Below, piece by piece: positions 22,688-35,400 of a stretch of DNA of 64,000 nt; the first letter of the stretch is position 1; every line of letters begins with the position of its first letter. The translations under genes were made by a program, and so were the position numbers. Where the stretch lies: positions 1-64,000 of the forward strand of contig JAWKAU010000246.1 in NCBI GenBank assembly GCA_033398695.1. Direction: 5' to 3'. The stretch is from Orobanche coerulescens. Lineage: Eukaryota > Streptophyta > Magnoliopsida > Lamiales > Orobanchaceae. The notes beneath the pieces are model-generated. The model was not told the origin of the DNA, did not search any database, and saw only the letters and a list, made by a program, of their open reading frames with translations.

Positions 22688-23452
22688 CAACACCCCCAAA
22701 TCTATTAGGTTATTACGGTGCCGTGGACCCCACGCCGGGAGATCCGCGAGGCGGACATGACTAAAATACATTAAATTAAACAACAAGGGAAAATCATAGT
22801 CCCTACCATGATATCCGATACAATATTAGATAAGGAATTTCAAGACAACGATGGGCTACATGGCGAGGGTAAAAATACAACATTCACGAGCATCTGCTCA
22901 GGTAATACATAATGACAATGGTGACAAGCTGAAGGACACTCCAATGGTGACCAACATGAACAACTCGGACTAGTATCGCTCGAATGCCTCGTCGCCATCA
23001 TCATGCCCCTATGTCTCAACTCTCTCCTGCAAGCACCTAAAACATGAAAAACATGTTCGCCCCCAGAGTCGATCATCAGGATAATGAACATCAAATACGG
23101 GTATAACATGATATGCATCGAAAGCGAGAATGAAGCAGTACAATAATGATAATAATACGAGATGCTCACAAACCAAGGTAAGAACCGAGCATTCGTGAAA
23201 TACTATGCCCACGGCATACTAGTAATACATTCGACGAGTTAGAACATAAATGCCCAACGGCGAATCATAATCAGAATACCACAATGAATTAAACAACATG
23301 AACCAAACCGAACTGAATTTAATATGAATCATAATGCCCAAAGGCTCAGTGAAAATACCAAGACATTACAAAAGGCACGAAAGTCATTGGTGGAAGTTAC
23401 CAAATATCATAAACACTTGAAACCGGAGACCGAAGCTATAGTTAATGAGGGC

Positions 23453-23790
23453 TAATAAGGTCATAACCACGACCGTGACCTCTTGAGTTGTAGGTGTTGG
23501 GAAGCCAACCGCGAAGGTTCAAGCCCCAAACTTACCCATAAGGTCATAAGCGCGGCCGTGACCTACTAAGTTGTAGGTGTTGGGAAGCCGACCGCGAAGG
23601 TTCAAGCCCCAAGCTTACCCATAAGATCATAAACACGGCCGTGACCTACTAAGTTGTAGGTGTTGGGAAGCCAACCATGAAGGTTCAAGCCCCAAACTTA
23701 CCCATAAGATCATAAACACGGCCGTGACCTACTAAGTTGTAGGTGTTGGGAAGCCAACGCGAAGGTTCAAGCCCCAAACTTACCCATAAT
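23453..23790. repeat. 83-bp tandem repeat, four units, in LTR
   Basis: The unit core is GGCCGTGACCTACTAAGTTG then TAGGTGTTGGGAAGCC and GCGAAGGTTCAAGCCCC. Four units are also present in the other LTR (33248-33590). Between the LTRs the units differ by small substitutions or indels. Confidence 0.9.
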
Positions 23791-25161
23791 AAGCACTAGC
23801 GAGACTAGCCTCCAAAAATATAATTAATCACAAATGACAGCGATTCGTAAATTACCGAATTCGTGAGAATGATAGTGTGCTACCTTGAGTCGGCCGACAC
23901 GATAACAATGATGCGGCGGATGATTCCATGAATGATTGAGTGTTTGATTACCTTAGAGCGGCAAATCGATAAGAGTAATATGATGAATGATTGAATATCT
24001 CGATTGCCTTAGAAAGGTCAATCGATAATAATGATATAGTGAATGATTGAACATTTGATTTGCACGAGAGCGACGATCGATAACAATGATATGAAGGATA
24101 CCTCGGCACCTTTAATCGGTTACAGCGTCGAAGATGAGAAATGAATACGCTAATGCCTTTAATCGGCGATACGGTTTAATGACAACCCAAGCGGGAATAA
24201 CAATGATTTCAACGATGTTTTAGATTGACATCTATATGAACAACAATCGATACATCGATGCATGAAAGACTATCGACAATGAAATTAATAATGAGTATTA
24301 CAATGCCTTGAATCGGCGTTAACGAACAACAATGACATTTGGCAAAATTGCCGGAAGGTATCGTATCGAGCGATCTCTTGATATCAATGAATTCATGAAG
24401 AGACTAAGTCTCGGAATGATACACACATCCATACACATACATGATGACATTAGCTCATTGACTAGTACAAGTATAAAACTTGCCTCAAGCCGAAGGCGAG
24501 AAGGTACTTCCACGATCAACGTCCTTAATGAAATTATCGGCCGCTCGAACAACCTTGAACAATACAAATACCAACAATTCTCTTAATACGAATCAAGCAT
24601 GATCACAACCAACTCAAAAGTCGATACAACATTACGAAACTCATTGGGGCATTAAAACAAGCGCGTTGTAAACAATCTCGATTGTTTACAACCAAAACTC
24701 AATTACATCGAAACCAACTTCCAATGATTGATTCAAACCCACAAAACCTCATGAATACTATCAATAATCCAAGATGAATATCCGAAAACGTGATTAACGA
24801 CAATTAATCGAAAACCCCCAATTTCAACTCGATATTCAAGGTGTTCTTGAATAATCCCTCAATAATCGATGAACCCTTATACAAACTCATAATCATATAC
24901 ATATCCCTTCATATAACATGATTATAACGTCGAAACATCATATCTCAACACAAAATCGAAATCGAGGTGTTGAAGAATATTACCTTTGAAGATCGAACAC
25001 TTGATCAGGTAAGCGTGTTAAATCGACTATCCAAGCTTCAGCGAAATAAGATGATGAAATCCGAATACACAAGTGATTGAGGATGGAAAAATACCTCTCT
25101 CAAGTCTCTCTTTGAACAAGAAGAAGAAGAGGATGAAAATGAGTAAAAATGTCGGCCGAGT

Positions 25162-25640
25162 ACTTAAATCTGCCGGAAGATTCTGGCCGTAACTCGGCCC
25201 TCTTCTGGCCGTAACATTCCAAGTCAGCGGCCTTACGGCCGTAACGTCCAACTCATGCGGCCGTAACTCGGCCCGTCAAAGCTGCCCGCAGACTTACGGC
25301 GTAACGCTCTGAGTTACAGGCGTAACCCGCCGTCAAAAATGGCGGACATCACACTGCGGCGTGCGGCCGTATCCGGCCAAGCCTTACGGCCGTACACGCC
25401 TCGACTTACGGCCGTATGCCACAACCCTTATGGCCGTAAGTCACCCTTGGTCGACAACACCCGAAATTCTGAACACCCCTTACAGTAGTAACTAACCCTC
25501 CTTACGGCCGTAACTGCCTTCGGCCAAAATGCAGGCGACTTTGGACCACGTCACGGCCGTAACCGGCCGACCTTACGGCCGTACCGCTGAACTTACGGCC
25601 GTATCCCGATTACCTTACGGTAGTAACCCAGGTGGCCAAG
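25162..25640 (-). promoter_or_regulatory. U3 array of TTACGGCCGTAA words with TATA-like box
   Basis: About twenty copies of CTTACGGCCGTAAC or degenerate forms lie at 25190-25640. On the minus strand they lie upstream of GATTTAAGTACTCGG (core at 25164-25169) and a C/T-rich stretch. The other LTR has the same at 34963-35430. The word is also that of the unrelated LTR at 3006-5783. Confidence 0.65.
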
Positions 25641-25962
25641 GTGAATAAATCGATGGTTAGATACCTCGCTATGGTGATGGATGATCCGACATACTAGGCG
25701 AATGCGAAAATGAACAAGTCTAACACATGCCAAAAATGATACTTCGGCACAAGACTACCAATCACGATGATAATTATAATACTCCGTCCGACACTCAAGC
25801 GGAGATGAAATGACGATCGATGGCGATACGGTTACAACATGCCGAATGAAACGCAAATGAATGAATCATGGTGATGAATGATTATAAATGAGTGAAAAAA
25901 ATTACGAGTGATAATTCTTGAGTGAAAATAAATGAATTCTCAACCGGTATTACATTCTCCCC

Positions 25963-26356
25963 CTTAAAAGAGTTTCGTCCTCGAAACTAAGGGTGAAACG
26001 ACTACGGATATGAACTATCCATCTTGATGCGAAAACAATAATGCACATCTAGTCCTCGGGACCAAATCGATCGCACGCCCATGTCTCCAAGACTTGGCGT
26101 CTCGAATCACGATGAAGCGATTTCTTAAATTATCATGAAATCTTGAGCAGCACAACGCCGAAAGGATGAACTCCCGACAAATAACCCAAATCTCAAGATT
26201 CTCGAATATGATCATAATAAAGCGAGATCAACCATAAATGATCCATGATCACGATACATTAATACGGATAGATTTACAGTCATCCAAAACAAGGTTACAT
26301 TTCAAATGTACCCGACATCGATATCCTTTATCTCAGCGATTTAAGGTATATCCGAA
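25963..26356 (-). other. 3' interior of third-level element
   Basis: Non-coding. It includes the minus-strand polypurine signature next to the LTR. No gene seen. Confidence 0.6.
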
Positions 26357-27455
26357 TGTTGTTGCCCAAAATATTTATCCGAAGATTAATCTGCTGGAAG
26401 GCGGACAACAAACAACAATTGCGGGAGCACTTAGAGAAGATAAATAATACAAGATTTTGCGGGTTTGTTAGGCCGGGCTTGAATGCTCTCGCGAGATGTT
26501 ATTAATACAAATATTCGTGGATACAAGTATCAATGAGAGAAATCTAAATACAATGAGTGTACAAAGACTCATTGTCCGGCTCTTGAGCGAAGCTTGGTGT
26601 TCTTCGTCCCATGATAATGCTCGAGGAGAAAAGTAGGGAGAAGTAAGGACCGAATGATAGCCGTTGCCAAGAGTTGGAGATTAGCCAAGTGCTTGATGTT
26701 TATACATATAGTGTGCTTGAATCGCAATATTCTTTGAAGGAGTGTCCAAGTGCGGGTGCCTTGCTTATATAGAGCGGCGGGTCTGTCTGTAGTGGCGATC
26801 GTCTGCGGCCATTAGAATAATCTGCCCGGCCGCTGATATAATAATGTCTGCCGATCTCACAGGTGTCGGGCTAAAGTCGAGGAAGAGGTGTTTGTCGAAT
26901 AAAGTCAATCGATGGCGGTGCAGTGGCGGTCGATAAGAGCCGTCACGTGTCGGAGCGATCGACATGCGGCCTCTTGCGGCTTTCGGCTTTGTCGGTGGTG
27001 GAAGAATCTACGCGGATTGTGGTCAATGGCGGGATTCGCGGATCTTGTCGGCCTTTGCACATGGTGCTAGTCTTGAGGCTCGGCCTTGGCCATTGGATGT
27101 CCATCGGTGGTGATCGACATGAGCGGTCGTCACTGGCGATCATCAGGGTGCAATAGTCGGTCACCAAGGCGGTCGCCAATGGTCGGTCACCAAGGGTCGA
27201 TCGGCGGATGCCGATAGAGGGTCGCCGGATGTCGGTCGCCGGAGTCGGTCGCCGTGCAGAGAGGCGATCGTATCGAGTCGATCGCTCGGCAGGACTTGTC
27301 ACAGGACCTTGATTGGCAGTCTAGCATGTCCCATTGGGTTAGGGCTCGGTCGCCGGAGTTCTTGATCGGCGAAGCCCGGCTTGGCCGCTCGCGGTGACTC
27401 GGTCGCCGTCCTCTAGTCGATCGCCGGTCGGAAGGTGTTAAAACTTGACACAACA
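26357..27455 (-). mobile_element. 3' LTR of gag-only element
   Basis: Near identical to 29623-30733. On the minus strand a TATA box (CTATATAAGCAAGG, about 26763-26776) lies downstream of a 600 bp zone of CGATCGCC/GGTCGCCGG words (26790-27430). This is the same array-plus-TATA arrangement seen in the other families. Confidence 0.85.
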
Positions 27456-28499
27456 ATTGCCCCGGCTTGCTCTATGTTGAAGACATGGGGCGAGGTGGTT
27501 CTTCTTGGTGATCGTGTATGGATGAGGACGGGCGACTGGTGGCTTAGGACTCGGACTTGGGCTACCATGGTCGATTGGCTTAGCTATCTTTCGGTCTTGT
27601 ACACAAAAAACAACATTGGCGATCCCCATGGAAACTTGGTGGTTTCGCTTTGTTTGAGAATCGTGCACGATCGCGGAGATCGATGGACCGACCCCATGGC
27701 CGTGTCTTGGTGCACGAAGACAATGAGTGCCTCGTGACTCACTTTATTATGAGGTCCTCTGTTAGGCTGCGCCTCGCCTTTGTATTTAAGCGAAGGCGTG
27801 CGGTCTCGATCTAGAGGAGTCCTTGCGCGAGCGGCGTCGGATGAATCAACTCCACGCCGCGGCTTGTTAGCTCTGCTTCCACCTCGGCCGACCATGGAGA
27901 TGGCCGACCTCGGCGGTGTGCGTTGAGGCGGGGTTGTGGAATGAGTCAGCGATTAATGTTGGAGGGCCCTCAGGCTACGGCAGCCTCGTATTTAAGCGAA
28001 GGCGGGCGATCTCGGCGAAAGGACCTTGCATGGCCAAAGTAGCGGTTCCATCATTGCAGGGCCATGGCTTTATGATGCGCGGTGGAGCGATCTTATGCCT
28101 TAGTCCGTCATGTTATATCTTTGGGTATAGATGGCGATCGTGTCCGGGTTCTTTGATGATTTTGCGATCGGCGGAAGGCGCGATCGTCGCTCGGCGGACG
28201 ATCGCTTTATTCGTAGGTCGAAATTAGCGATCGGGCGGCTAGTCACTCATGTTAGAATGGGTGTAGGCGGGGATCGAGTCCTCGGCTCTGTGGGTAGTAG
28301 CGATCGAGTGGGAGGCGGAGGTCGTCGCGCGGGTGCCGTCGTTCTACTCTAGGCGAAGAAGCCTTTGCACAGACGGAAATCTGCGGCTCACGGCCGGAAG
28401 GCTGCGTAGGTCGTCGGTAGGGTCTTCGTGAGATGCTGAACGTGGCGAAGCCACGAAAACCTCCTAGGACCGCGTAGAGGCGGTCTCATCGCTTACGGG
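27456..28499 (-). other. 3' half of gag-only element interior
   Basis: GC-rich, with many short open frames on both strands and none convincing. It would hold the C-terminal gag and untranslated sequence. A GTATTTAAGCGAAGGCG-like motif occurs twice (about 27782 and 27990). The polypurine-like CCGGGGCAATTG is at about 27456-27470 (minus). Confidence 0.45.
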
Positions 28500-29520
28500 C
28501 TCGCCGTTGAGGATGATCATGTCAACCCGGTCGATGTAGTCAGTCGGACTCTGTTCTCCTTGCACGATCCGCCACATGCGATGGGGACCTTATGGCGGCG
28601 GCCACAGTGGCGAAGTATTAGTGAAGGCGTGCGCCGGCTCGTTAAAGGAGCATATGGGCCGAGGTGGCGATGAGGTGTACCACCGGTGGGCGAGGTCGTC
28701 TAGCGTCGGAGGAACATTCGGCACGGGTCGCGTCCGATGCCCCACACCGGTCATGTAGATGTTGAACTTATGCGGGTGTGCTTGGGGTCGATCGCCCACA
28801 GTACGGGTGTCGAGGAGGAGCGATCTTGTCTTTGCCGGGCGAGCTCGATGTCGATCGCGGCGGATCGCCAGGCGGCGATCGTCTTGGTGGCGCTGCCCGG
28901 ATTGCGGGGCGCCTTCATGTCGTCGATCGGCGTTGCATCGTGGCGATCGCCGCGGCTCGGCGCTTGCGGATCGGCTTTGGGAGGCGAGGCCGAGGCGATC
29001 GTGTGCGATCTCGGACTCCGGCTGCCGACCTCGGGAATTTGGCGGCGGGAGCGAGTGGCTGGATCGCCTTGTGGGAGCCGTGTAGGCCGAGCTCACAGTG
29101 ACGGACACCAACTCCGTCGTCTCGTAGGCTGAGGCCGGGCGCCCGATCGCGAGTCGGAGTGTTGCCCGGGCGATCGAAGGCAGGCGTGCCCAGGCTGGCG
29201 CCTCTTGTTGCGGGCGAGAGCCTCACAGCGTCGCTTGGCGATAGTGCCTTGAGCTTAGCTTGATCTTCGGCGAGAGGCAGGCGTAGGCGGAGCGCGTCGA
29301 GCACTCCGTCGCTCTGTGGGGCGGCAGAGCCCCGATCTGTTCCTTGGTTCGGAACCGTCGGCGAGAAACAGGCCGCCGTCCGAGGCGAGATCGGCGTCTC
29401 GACGCGGCGGCTACCTTCCACCATCAGTGCTGCGGCTCGGGCCAGGCAGGGGTTTGGCCATTTGGTCGGCGGCTTTCTTGACGGAGGCGGAAGACATGAT
29501 TTACGAAGGATTTCTTTGAA
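28500..29520 (-). pseudogene. gag: gag of Tat-like element, frameshifted
   Basis: The N-terminal part begins near 29495 (MSSASVKKAADQMAKPLPG). A 169-codon open stretch (28915-29424) is rich in Arg, Ser and Pro. The diagnostic block is at about 28600-28760 (minus): YMTGVGHRT, then LAHRWYTSSPPRPICSFNEP and AHAFTN. This corresponds to the ALxWYxxLPPxSIxSFxELAxAF motif of Tat-lineage gag. Further on, QSPTDYIDRVDMIILNGEPV (about 28505-28560) matches the ESLRDYxxRF region. The frame is broken repeatedly. No zinc knuckle was found. Confidence 0.65.
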
Positions 29521-29600
29521 GTGCGGTAAGTGTCACTTCAAGTATACCTCAAAAGCAGTGAGTGTTCTTGGGACAGTAGAGTATAAAAAATCGAGGTTGG

Positions 29601-29620
29601 ATCCCCTCCTTCTAGCGCCA
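29601..29620 (-). promoter_or_regulatory. Primer-binding site of gag-only element
   Basis: The minus strand reads TGGCGCTAGAAGGAGGGG beginning three bases after the LTR end. It differs from the tRNA-Met sites of the other elements, consistent with a separate lineage. I do not assign the tRNA. Confidence 0.6.
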
Positions 29621-29622
29621 AT

Positions 29623-30733
29623 TGTTGTTGCCCAAAATATTTATCAGAAGATTAATCTGCTGGAAGACGGACAACAAACAACAATTGCGGGAGCACTTAG
29701 AGAGAAGATAAATAATACAAGATTTGCGGGTTTGTTAGGCCGAGCTTGAATGCTCTCGCGAGATGTTATTAATACAAATATTCGTGGATACAAGTATCAA
29801 TGAGAGAAATCTAAATACAATGAGTGTACAAAGACTCTGTTAATCCGGCTCTTGAGCGAAGCTTGGTGTTCTTCGTCCCGCCGATAATGCACTCGAGGAG
29901 AAAAGGGAGAAGTAAGGCCGAATGATAGCCGTTGCCAAGAGTTGGAGATTAGCCAAGTGCTTGATGTTTATACATATAGTGTGCTTGAATCGCAATATTC
30001 TTTGAAGGAGTGTCAGTGCGGGTGCCTTGCTTATATAGGGCGTGGGTCACATCTGTAGTGGCCGATCGTCTGCGGCCATTAGAATAATCTGCCGACCGCT
30101 GTCGGCGATATAATAATCTGCCGATCTCACTGGTACATCGGGCTAAAGTCGAGAAGAGGTGTTTGTCGAATAAAGTCGATACGGTGGCGGTGCAGTGGCG
30201 GTCGATAAGGAGCCATCACGTGTCGAGCGGTCAACATGCGGCCCTGCGCGGCTTTCGGCTTTGTCGGGTGGTGGAAGAATCTGCGGATTGTGGTCAATGG
30301 CGGGATTCGCGGATCTTGTCGGCCTTTGCACATGGTGCTAGTCTTGAGGCTCGGCCTTGGCCATTGGATGTCCATCGGTGGTGATCGACATGGCGGTCGC
30401 CTGGTGATCATCAGGGTCGCCATGATGGTCGGTCACCAAGGCGGTCGCCAATGGTCGGTCACCAAGGGTCGATCGGCGGATCTTGCGATAGAGGGTCGCG
30501 GATGTCGGTCGCCGGAGTCGGTCGCCAGTGCAGAGAGGCGATCGTATCTGAGGTCGATCGCTCGGCACGGGACTTGTCACAGGACCTTGATTGGCGGTCT
30601 AGCATGTCCATTTGGGTTAGGGCTCGGTCGCCGGAGTTCTTGATCGCGAGCCCGACTTGGCCGCTCAGCGGTGGCTTCGGTCGCCGTCCTCCTAGTCGAT
30701 CGCGGTCGGAAGGTGTTAAAACTTGACACAACA
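29623..30733 (-). mobile_element. 5' LTR of gag-only element
   Basis: Full-length partner of 26357-27455. Differences are mainly 1-3 base indels in the GC-rich U3 words. Confidence 0.85.
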
Positions 30734-32457
30734 GAAGATCAACTGCTTGTGCATATGATCTCGGAAGGTCACGAGAATGAAAGTGACTAAAATGAATGAT
30801 GAATGATAATTGACTATAAATCCGACCGGGATTAAGAATAGCTCACCAAGGTGAATTAATAATGTCATGAGTGATAGTTCAAGTGAAATTATTGGAACCG
30901 TTGTTCCTCGTGAATTAAATGATTAATTTCATGATGACAAGTCTCAACATGATTGATGTATGATGAATGACTTATGCGAATTATTGAGCGGCGATGAAAT
31001 GAATGATTATCTATTCTGAGCAAGAATTAACTTGCTCAAAACCGGTGATGAATGTCTATTGTATCACGGTTAAAGCAAACCACGGGAACTCGTAAATGCG
31101 AGATGAAGATGCTCTCGGCCACGAAGGCGACTGAAAGCGATCTCTTGGGCGTCGGAGTCCGATGTCCCTCTGGCGACTCTTCCCATGCAGGCGGGAAAGT
31201 CACGTGATAATTACAGATCTCGTATGAAGATCGCATTATGATTACGAGACGGAACGATAACAATGAGCATACACGCTCTAACATAATGAATGCATTAATA
31301 ATGCAATGAAATGATCGTCGACATGATGTCGGGAGATGATAAGATCGCATGAGAGATCAAGTGGGGTGACAAGACTATATGATGAAATTCCTGAAATGAT
31401 TACCTTGAACAAGTTAACAAGGTTGAAAATTTGATTCACAAGATCAACAAGCCGAAGTGAGATGGGTGAATGATTAATGAATTAATTGAACAATGAGATT
31501 GGTGAATGATAATGAATTAAGCGGCGATGAGATTGGTGAGTGATGAATGAATCAAGCGGCGATGAGGTTAAGCGAGTGATGAATGAATTGGTGAGCAATG
31601 AGATTATTTGAGTGATGAATGGATTGGTGAACAATGAGATTAGTGAGTGATGAATGAATTAAGCTGAACAATGAGATTAAGCGAGTGATGAATGAATTGG
31701 TGAACAATGAGATTGGTGAGTGATGAATGAATTAATTGAACAATGATATTGATTGGGTGATGAATGAATTAACCGAGTGGTGAATGAATTATCGAGTAAT
31801 GATATTGGTGAGTGATGAGCAGATTAAGCGAGTGATGAATGATATTGGTGAGTGATGAATGAATTATCGAGTGATGAATGAACTAGCTGAGTGATGAATG
31901 ATATTGGTGAGTGATGAATGAATTAAGCGAGTGATGAATGAATTAGCGAGTGATGAATGATATTGGTGAGTGATGAATGAATTAGCGAGTGATGAATGAA
32001 TTAAGCGAGTGATGAATGATATTGGTGAGTGATGAATGAATTAAGCGAGTGATGAATGAATTAAGCGAGTGATGAAATCAAAATGATGATTGAGGATTAT
32101 TAAGCGATGAATGAGTTCATCATTAATGCTTACACAAGTCACACGTGCTCCAAAACAATTAGTCATGAATCAATCATAACACTAATATCACATATAGGTT
32201 TCAACAAAACATGAACAATTAATTACATGATGAATGTATGAACATAAAGAGAATCGAGTCCTTACACAAGTCATACGAAGCTTGAGGTCTCGCGATACTA
32301 GTCTTCATTGGACGACTCGATGAATGAATGACTCGTGCGGATCGCACTAATATTACGACTCACAAAACTGTGACTAGATTGTCATAACACGACAATCCCA
32401 CTACTCTGTGACGGTAGGACCACATAACTCACATCTCGGGGTATTTCACAACCCAAA
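30734..32457 (-). other. 5' interior of third-level element, non-coding, with tandem repeats
   Basis: No gene is supported. From about 31470 to 32085 it is a degenerate tandem array of GAGTGATGAATGAATTAAGC and GGTGAGTGATGAATGATATT words (about 20 bp each, combined into 40-60 bp higher-order units). The array lies 400 bp from the PBS, so in the leader. It might expand or contract between copies. Confidence 0.75.
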
Positions 32458-32471
32458 GCTCTACGATACCA
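32458..32471 (-). promoter_or_regulatory. Primer-binding site of third-level element
   Basis: The minus strand reads TGGTATCGTAGAGC next to the LTR end, a tRNA-Met-type PBS with an inserted dinucleotide at the CAG position. Confidence 0.75.
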
Positions 32472-32477
32472 TTTACG

Positions 32478-35400
32478 CAACACCCCCAAATCTGTTAGGT
32501 TATTACGGTGCCGTGGACCCACGCCGGGAGATCCACCGAGGCGGACATGACTAAAATACATTAAATTAAACAACAATGGAAAATCATAGTCCCTACCATG
32601 ATATCCGAAACAATATTCCGATAAGGAATTTCAACGACAACGATGGGCCAACATGGACAAGGGTAAAAATACAAAATTCACGAGCATCTGATCGGGTAAT
32701 ACATAATGACAATGATGACAAGTGAAGGACACTCCAACCGGTGACCAACATGAACAACTCGGACTAGTATCGCTCGAATGCCTCGTCGCCATCATCATGC
32801 CCCTATGTCTCAACTCTCTCCTCGCAAGCACCTAAAACATGAAAAACATGTTCCGCCCCCAAGTCAGTCATCCAGATAATGAACATCAAATACGGGTATA
32901 ACATGATATGCATCGAATGCGAGAATGAAGCAGTACAATAATGATAATAATACGAGATGCTCACAAACCAAGGTAAGAACCGAGCATTCGTGAAATACTA
33001 TGCCCACGGCATACTAGTAATACTGTTCGACGGGTTAGAACATAAATGCCCAACGGCGAATCATAATCAGAATACCACAATGAATTAAACAACATGAACC
33101 AAACCGAACTGAATTTAATATGAATCATAATGCCCAAAGGCTCAGTAGAAAATACCAAGACATTACAAAAGGCACGAAAGTCATTGATGGAAGTTACCAA
33201 ATATCATAAACACTTGAAACCGGAGCAGAAGCTATAGTTAATGAGGGCTAATAAGGTCATAACCACGGCCGTGACCTCTTGAGTTGTAGGTGTTGGGAAG
33301 CCAACCGCGAAGGTTCAAGCCCCAAACTTACCCATAAGGTCATAAGCGCGGCCGTGACCTACTAAGTTGTAGGTGTTGGGAAGCTGACCGCGAAGGTTCA
33401 AGCCCCAAGCTTACCCATAAGATCATAAACACGGCCGTGACCTACTAAGTTGTAGGTGTTGGGAAGCCAACCGCGAAGGTTCAAGCCCCAAACTTACCCA
33501 TAAGATCATAAACACGGCCGTGACCTACTAAGTTGTAGGTGTTGGGAAGCCGACCGCGAAGGTTCAAGCCCCAAACTTACCCATAATAAGCACTAGCGAG
33601 ACTAGCCTCCAAAAATATAATTAATCACAAATGACAGCGATTAAGTAAATTACCGAATTCGTGAGAATGATAGTGTGCTACCTTGAGTCGGCCAACACGA
33701 TAACAATGATCGGCGGATGATTCCATGAATGATTGAGTGTTTGATTACCTTAAAGCGGCAAATCGATAAGAGTAATATGATGAATGATTGAATATCTCGA
33801 TTGCCTTAGAAAGGTCGATCGATAATAATGATATAGTGAATGATTGAACATTTCGATTTGCACGAGAGCGGCGATCGATAACAATGATATGAAGGATACC
33901 TCGGCACCTTTAATCGGTTCACGGCGTCGAAGATGAGAAATGAATACGCTAATGCCTTTAATCGGCAATACGGTTTAATGACAACCCAAAGCGGGAATAA
34001 CAATGATTTCAACGATGTTTTAGATTGACATCTATATGAACAACAATCGATACATCGATGCCATGAACCGGCTATCGACAATGAAATTAATAATGAGTAT
34101 TACAATGCCTTGAATCGGTAGTTAACGAACAACAATGACATTTGGCAAAATTGCGGAAGGTATCGTATCGAGCGATCTCTTGATATCAATGAATTCATGA
34201 AGAGACTAAGTCTCGGAATGATACACACATCCATACACATACATGATGACATTAGCTCATTGACTAGTACAAGTATAAAACTTGCCTCAAGCCGAAGGCG
34301 AGGAGGTACTTCCACGATCAACGTCCTTAATGAAATTATCGGCCGCTCGAACAACCTTGAACAATACAAATACCAACAATTCTCTTAATACGAATCAAGC
34401 ATGATCACAACCAACTCAAAAGTCGATACAACATTACCGAAACTCATTGGGGCATTAAAACAAGCGGCGTTGTAAACAATCTCGATTGTTTACAACCAAA
34501 ACTCAATTACATCGAAACCAACTTCAATGATTGATTCAAACCCACAAAACCTCATGAATACTATCAATAATCCAAGATGAATATCCGGCGTGATTAACGA
34601 CAATTAATCGAAAACCCCAATTTCAACTCGATATTCAAGGTGTTCTTGAATAATCCCTCAATAATCAATGAACCCTTATACAAACTCATAATCATATACA
34701 TATCCCTTCATATAACATGATTATAACGTCAAACATCATATCTCAACACAAAATCGAAATCGAGGTGTTGAAGAATATTACCTTTGAAGATCGAACACTT
34801 GATCAGGTAAGCGTGTTAAATCGACTATCGAGCTTCCCAACGAAATAAGATGATGAAATCCGAATACACAAGTGATTGAGGATGGAAAAATACCTCTCTC
34901 AAGTCTCTCTTTCGGAACAAGAAGAAGAAGAGGATGAAAATGAGTAAAAATGTCGGCAGTACTTAAATCTGCCGGAAGTTCTGGCCGTAACTCGGCCCTC
35001 TTCTGGCCGTAACATTCCAAGTCAACGGCCTTACGGCCGTAACGGCCAACTCATACGGCCGTAACTCGGCTTCGTCAGAAAGCAGAGACTTACGGCCGTA
35101 ACCACTCTGAGTTACGGGCGTAACCCGCCTTCTTCAAAAATGGCCGGACATCACACTGCGGTACGGCCGTATCCGGCCAAGCCTTACGGCCGTACACGCC
35201 TCGACTTACGGCCGTATGCCGCAACCCTTACGGCCGTAAGTCACCCTTGATCGACAACACCGAAATTTCTGAACACCCCTTACGGCCGTAACTAACCCTC
35301 CTTACGGCCGTAACTGCCTTCGGCGAAATGCACAGGCGACTCTTTGGACCACGTCGGCCGTAGTAGCCGGCCTTACGGCCGTACCCGAACTTACGGCCGT

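Larger units (their letters stand above)
22688..25962 (-). mobile_element. 3' LTR of third-level element
   Basis: Matches 32478-35750 along its full length. Contents: an 83-bp tandem repeat (23453-23790), an AATGATATGATGAATGATTG-rich zone (23880-24350), and the U3 array with a TATA-like site (25162-25640). No coding region is supported. A stretch at 24332-24586 (34197-34388 in the other LTR) is open on both strands in both LTRs, but it is simply the conserved repeat. Confidence 0.88.
26357..30733 (-). mobile_element. Gag-only LTR element (Tat-like, TR-GAG type), fourth level
   Basis: Direct repeats lie at 26357-27455 and 29623-30733 (about 1.1 kb), starting TGTTGTTGCCC and ending TTGACACAACA. 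On the minus strand a PBS-like TGGCGCTAGAAGGAGGGG follows the right-hand LTR, so it is minus-strand. The interior (27456-29622, 2.2 kb) is GC-rich and carries only gag-like sequence. RT, integrase and protease are absent. No clean target duplication is visible (CCGAA against GAAGA). Confidence 0.8.

Noticed and set aside
23453..23790. GGTTCAAGCCCC in each 83-bp repeat looks like a tRNA B box, suggesting a tRNA-derived SINE array
   Set aside because: No matching A box at the right spacing and no cloverleaf. The units are a plain tandem repeat within an LTR.
24332..24586. Frame open on both strands and conserved in both LTRs of the third-level element
   Set aside because: Conservation is explained by LTR identity. 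No start context or domain.
27900..29424. Several long open frames on both strands (e.g. 28737-29132 plus)
   Set aside because: GC-rich sequence with few stops. Only the minus frames show gag motifs, and the plus frames have no recognisable domain.
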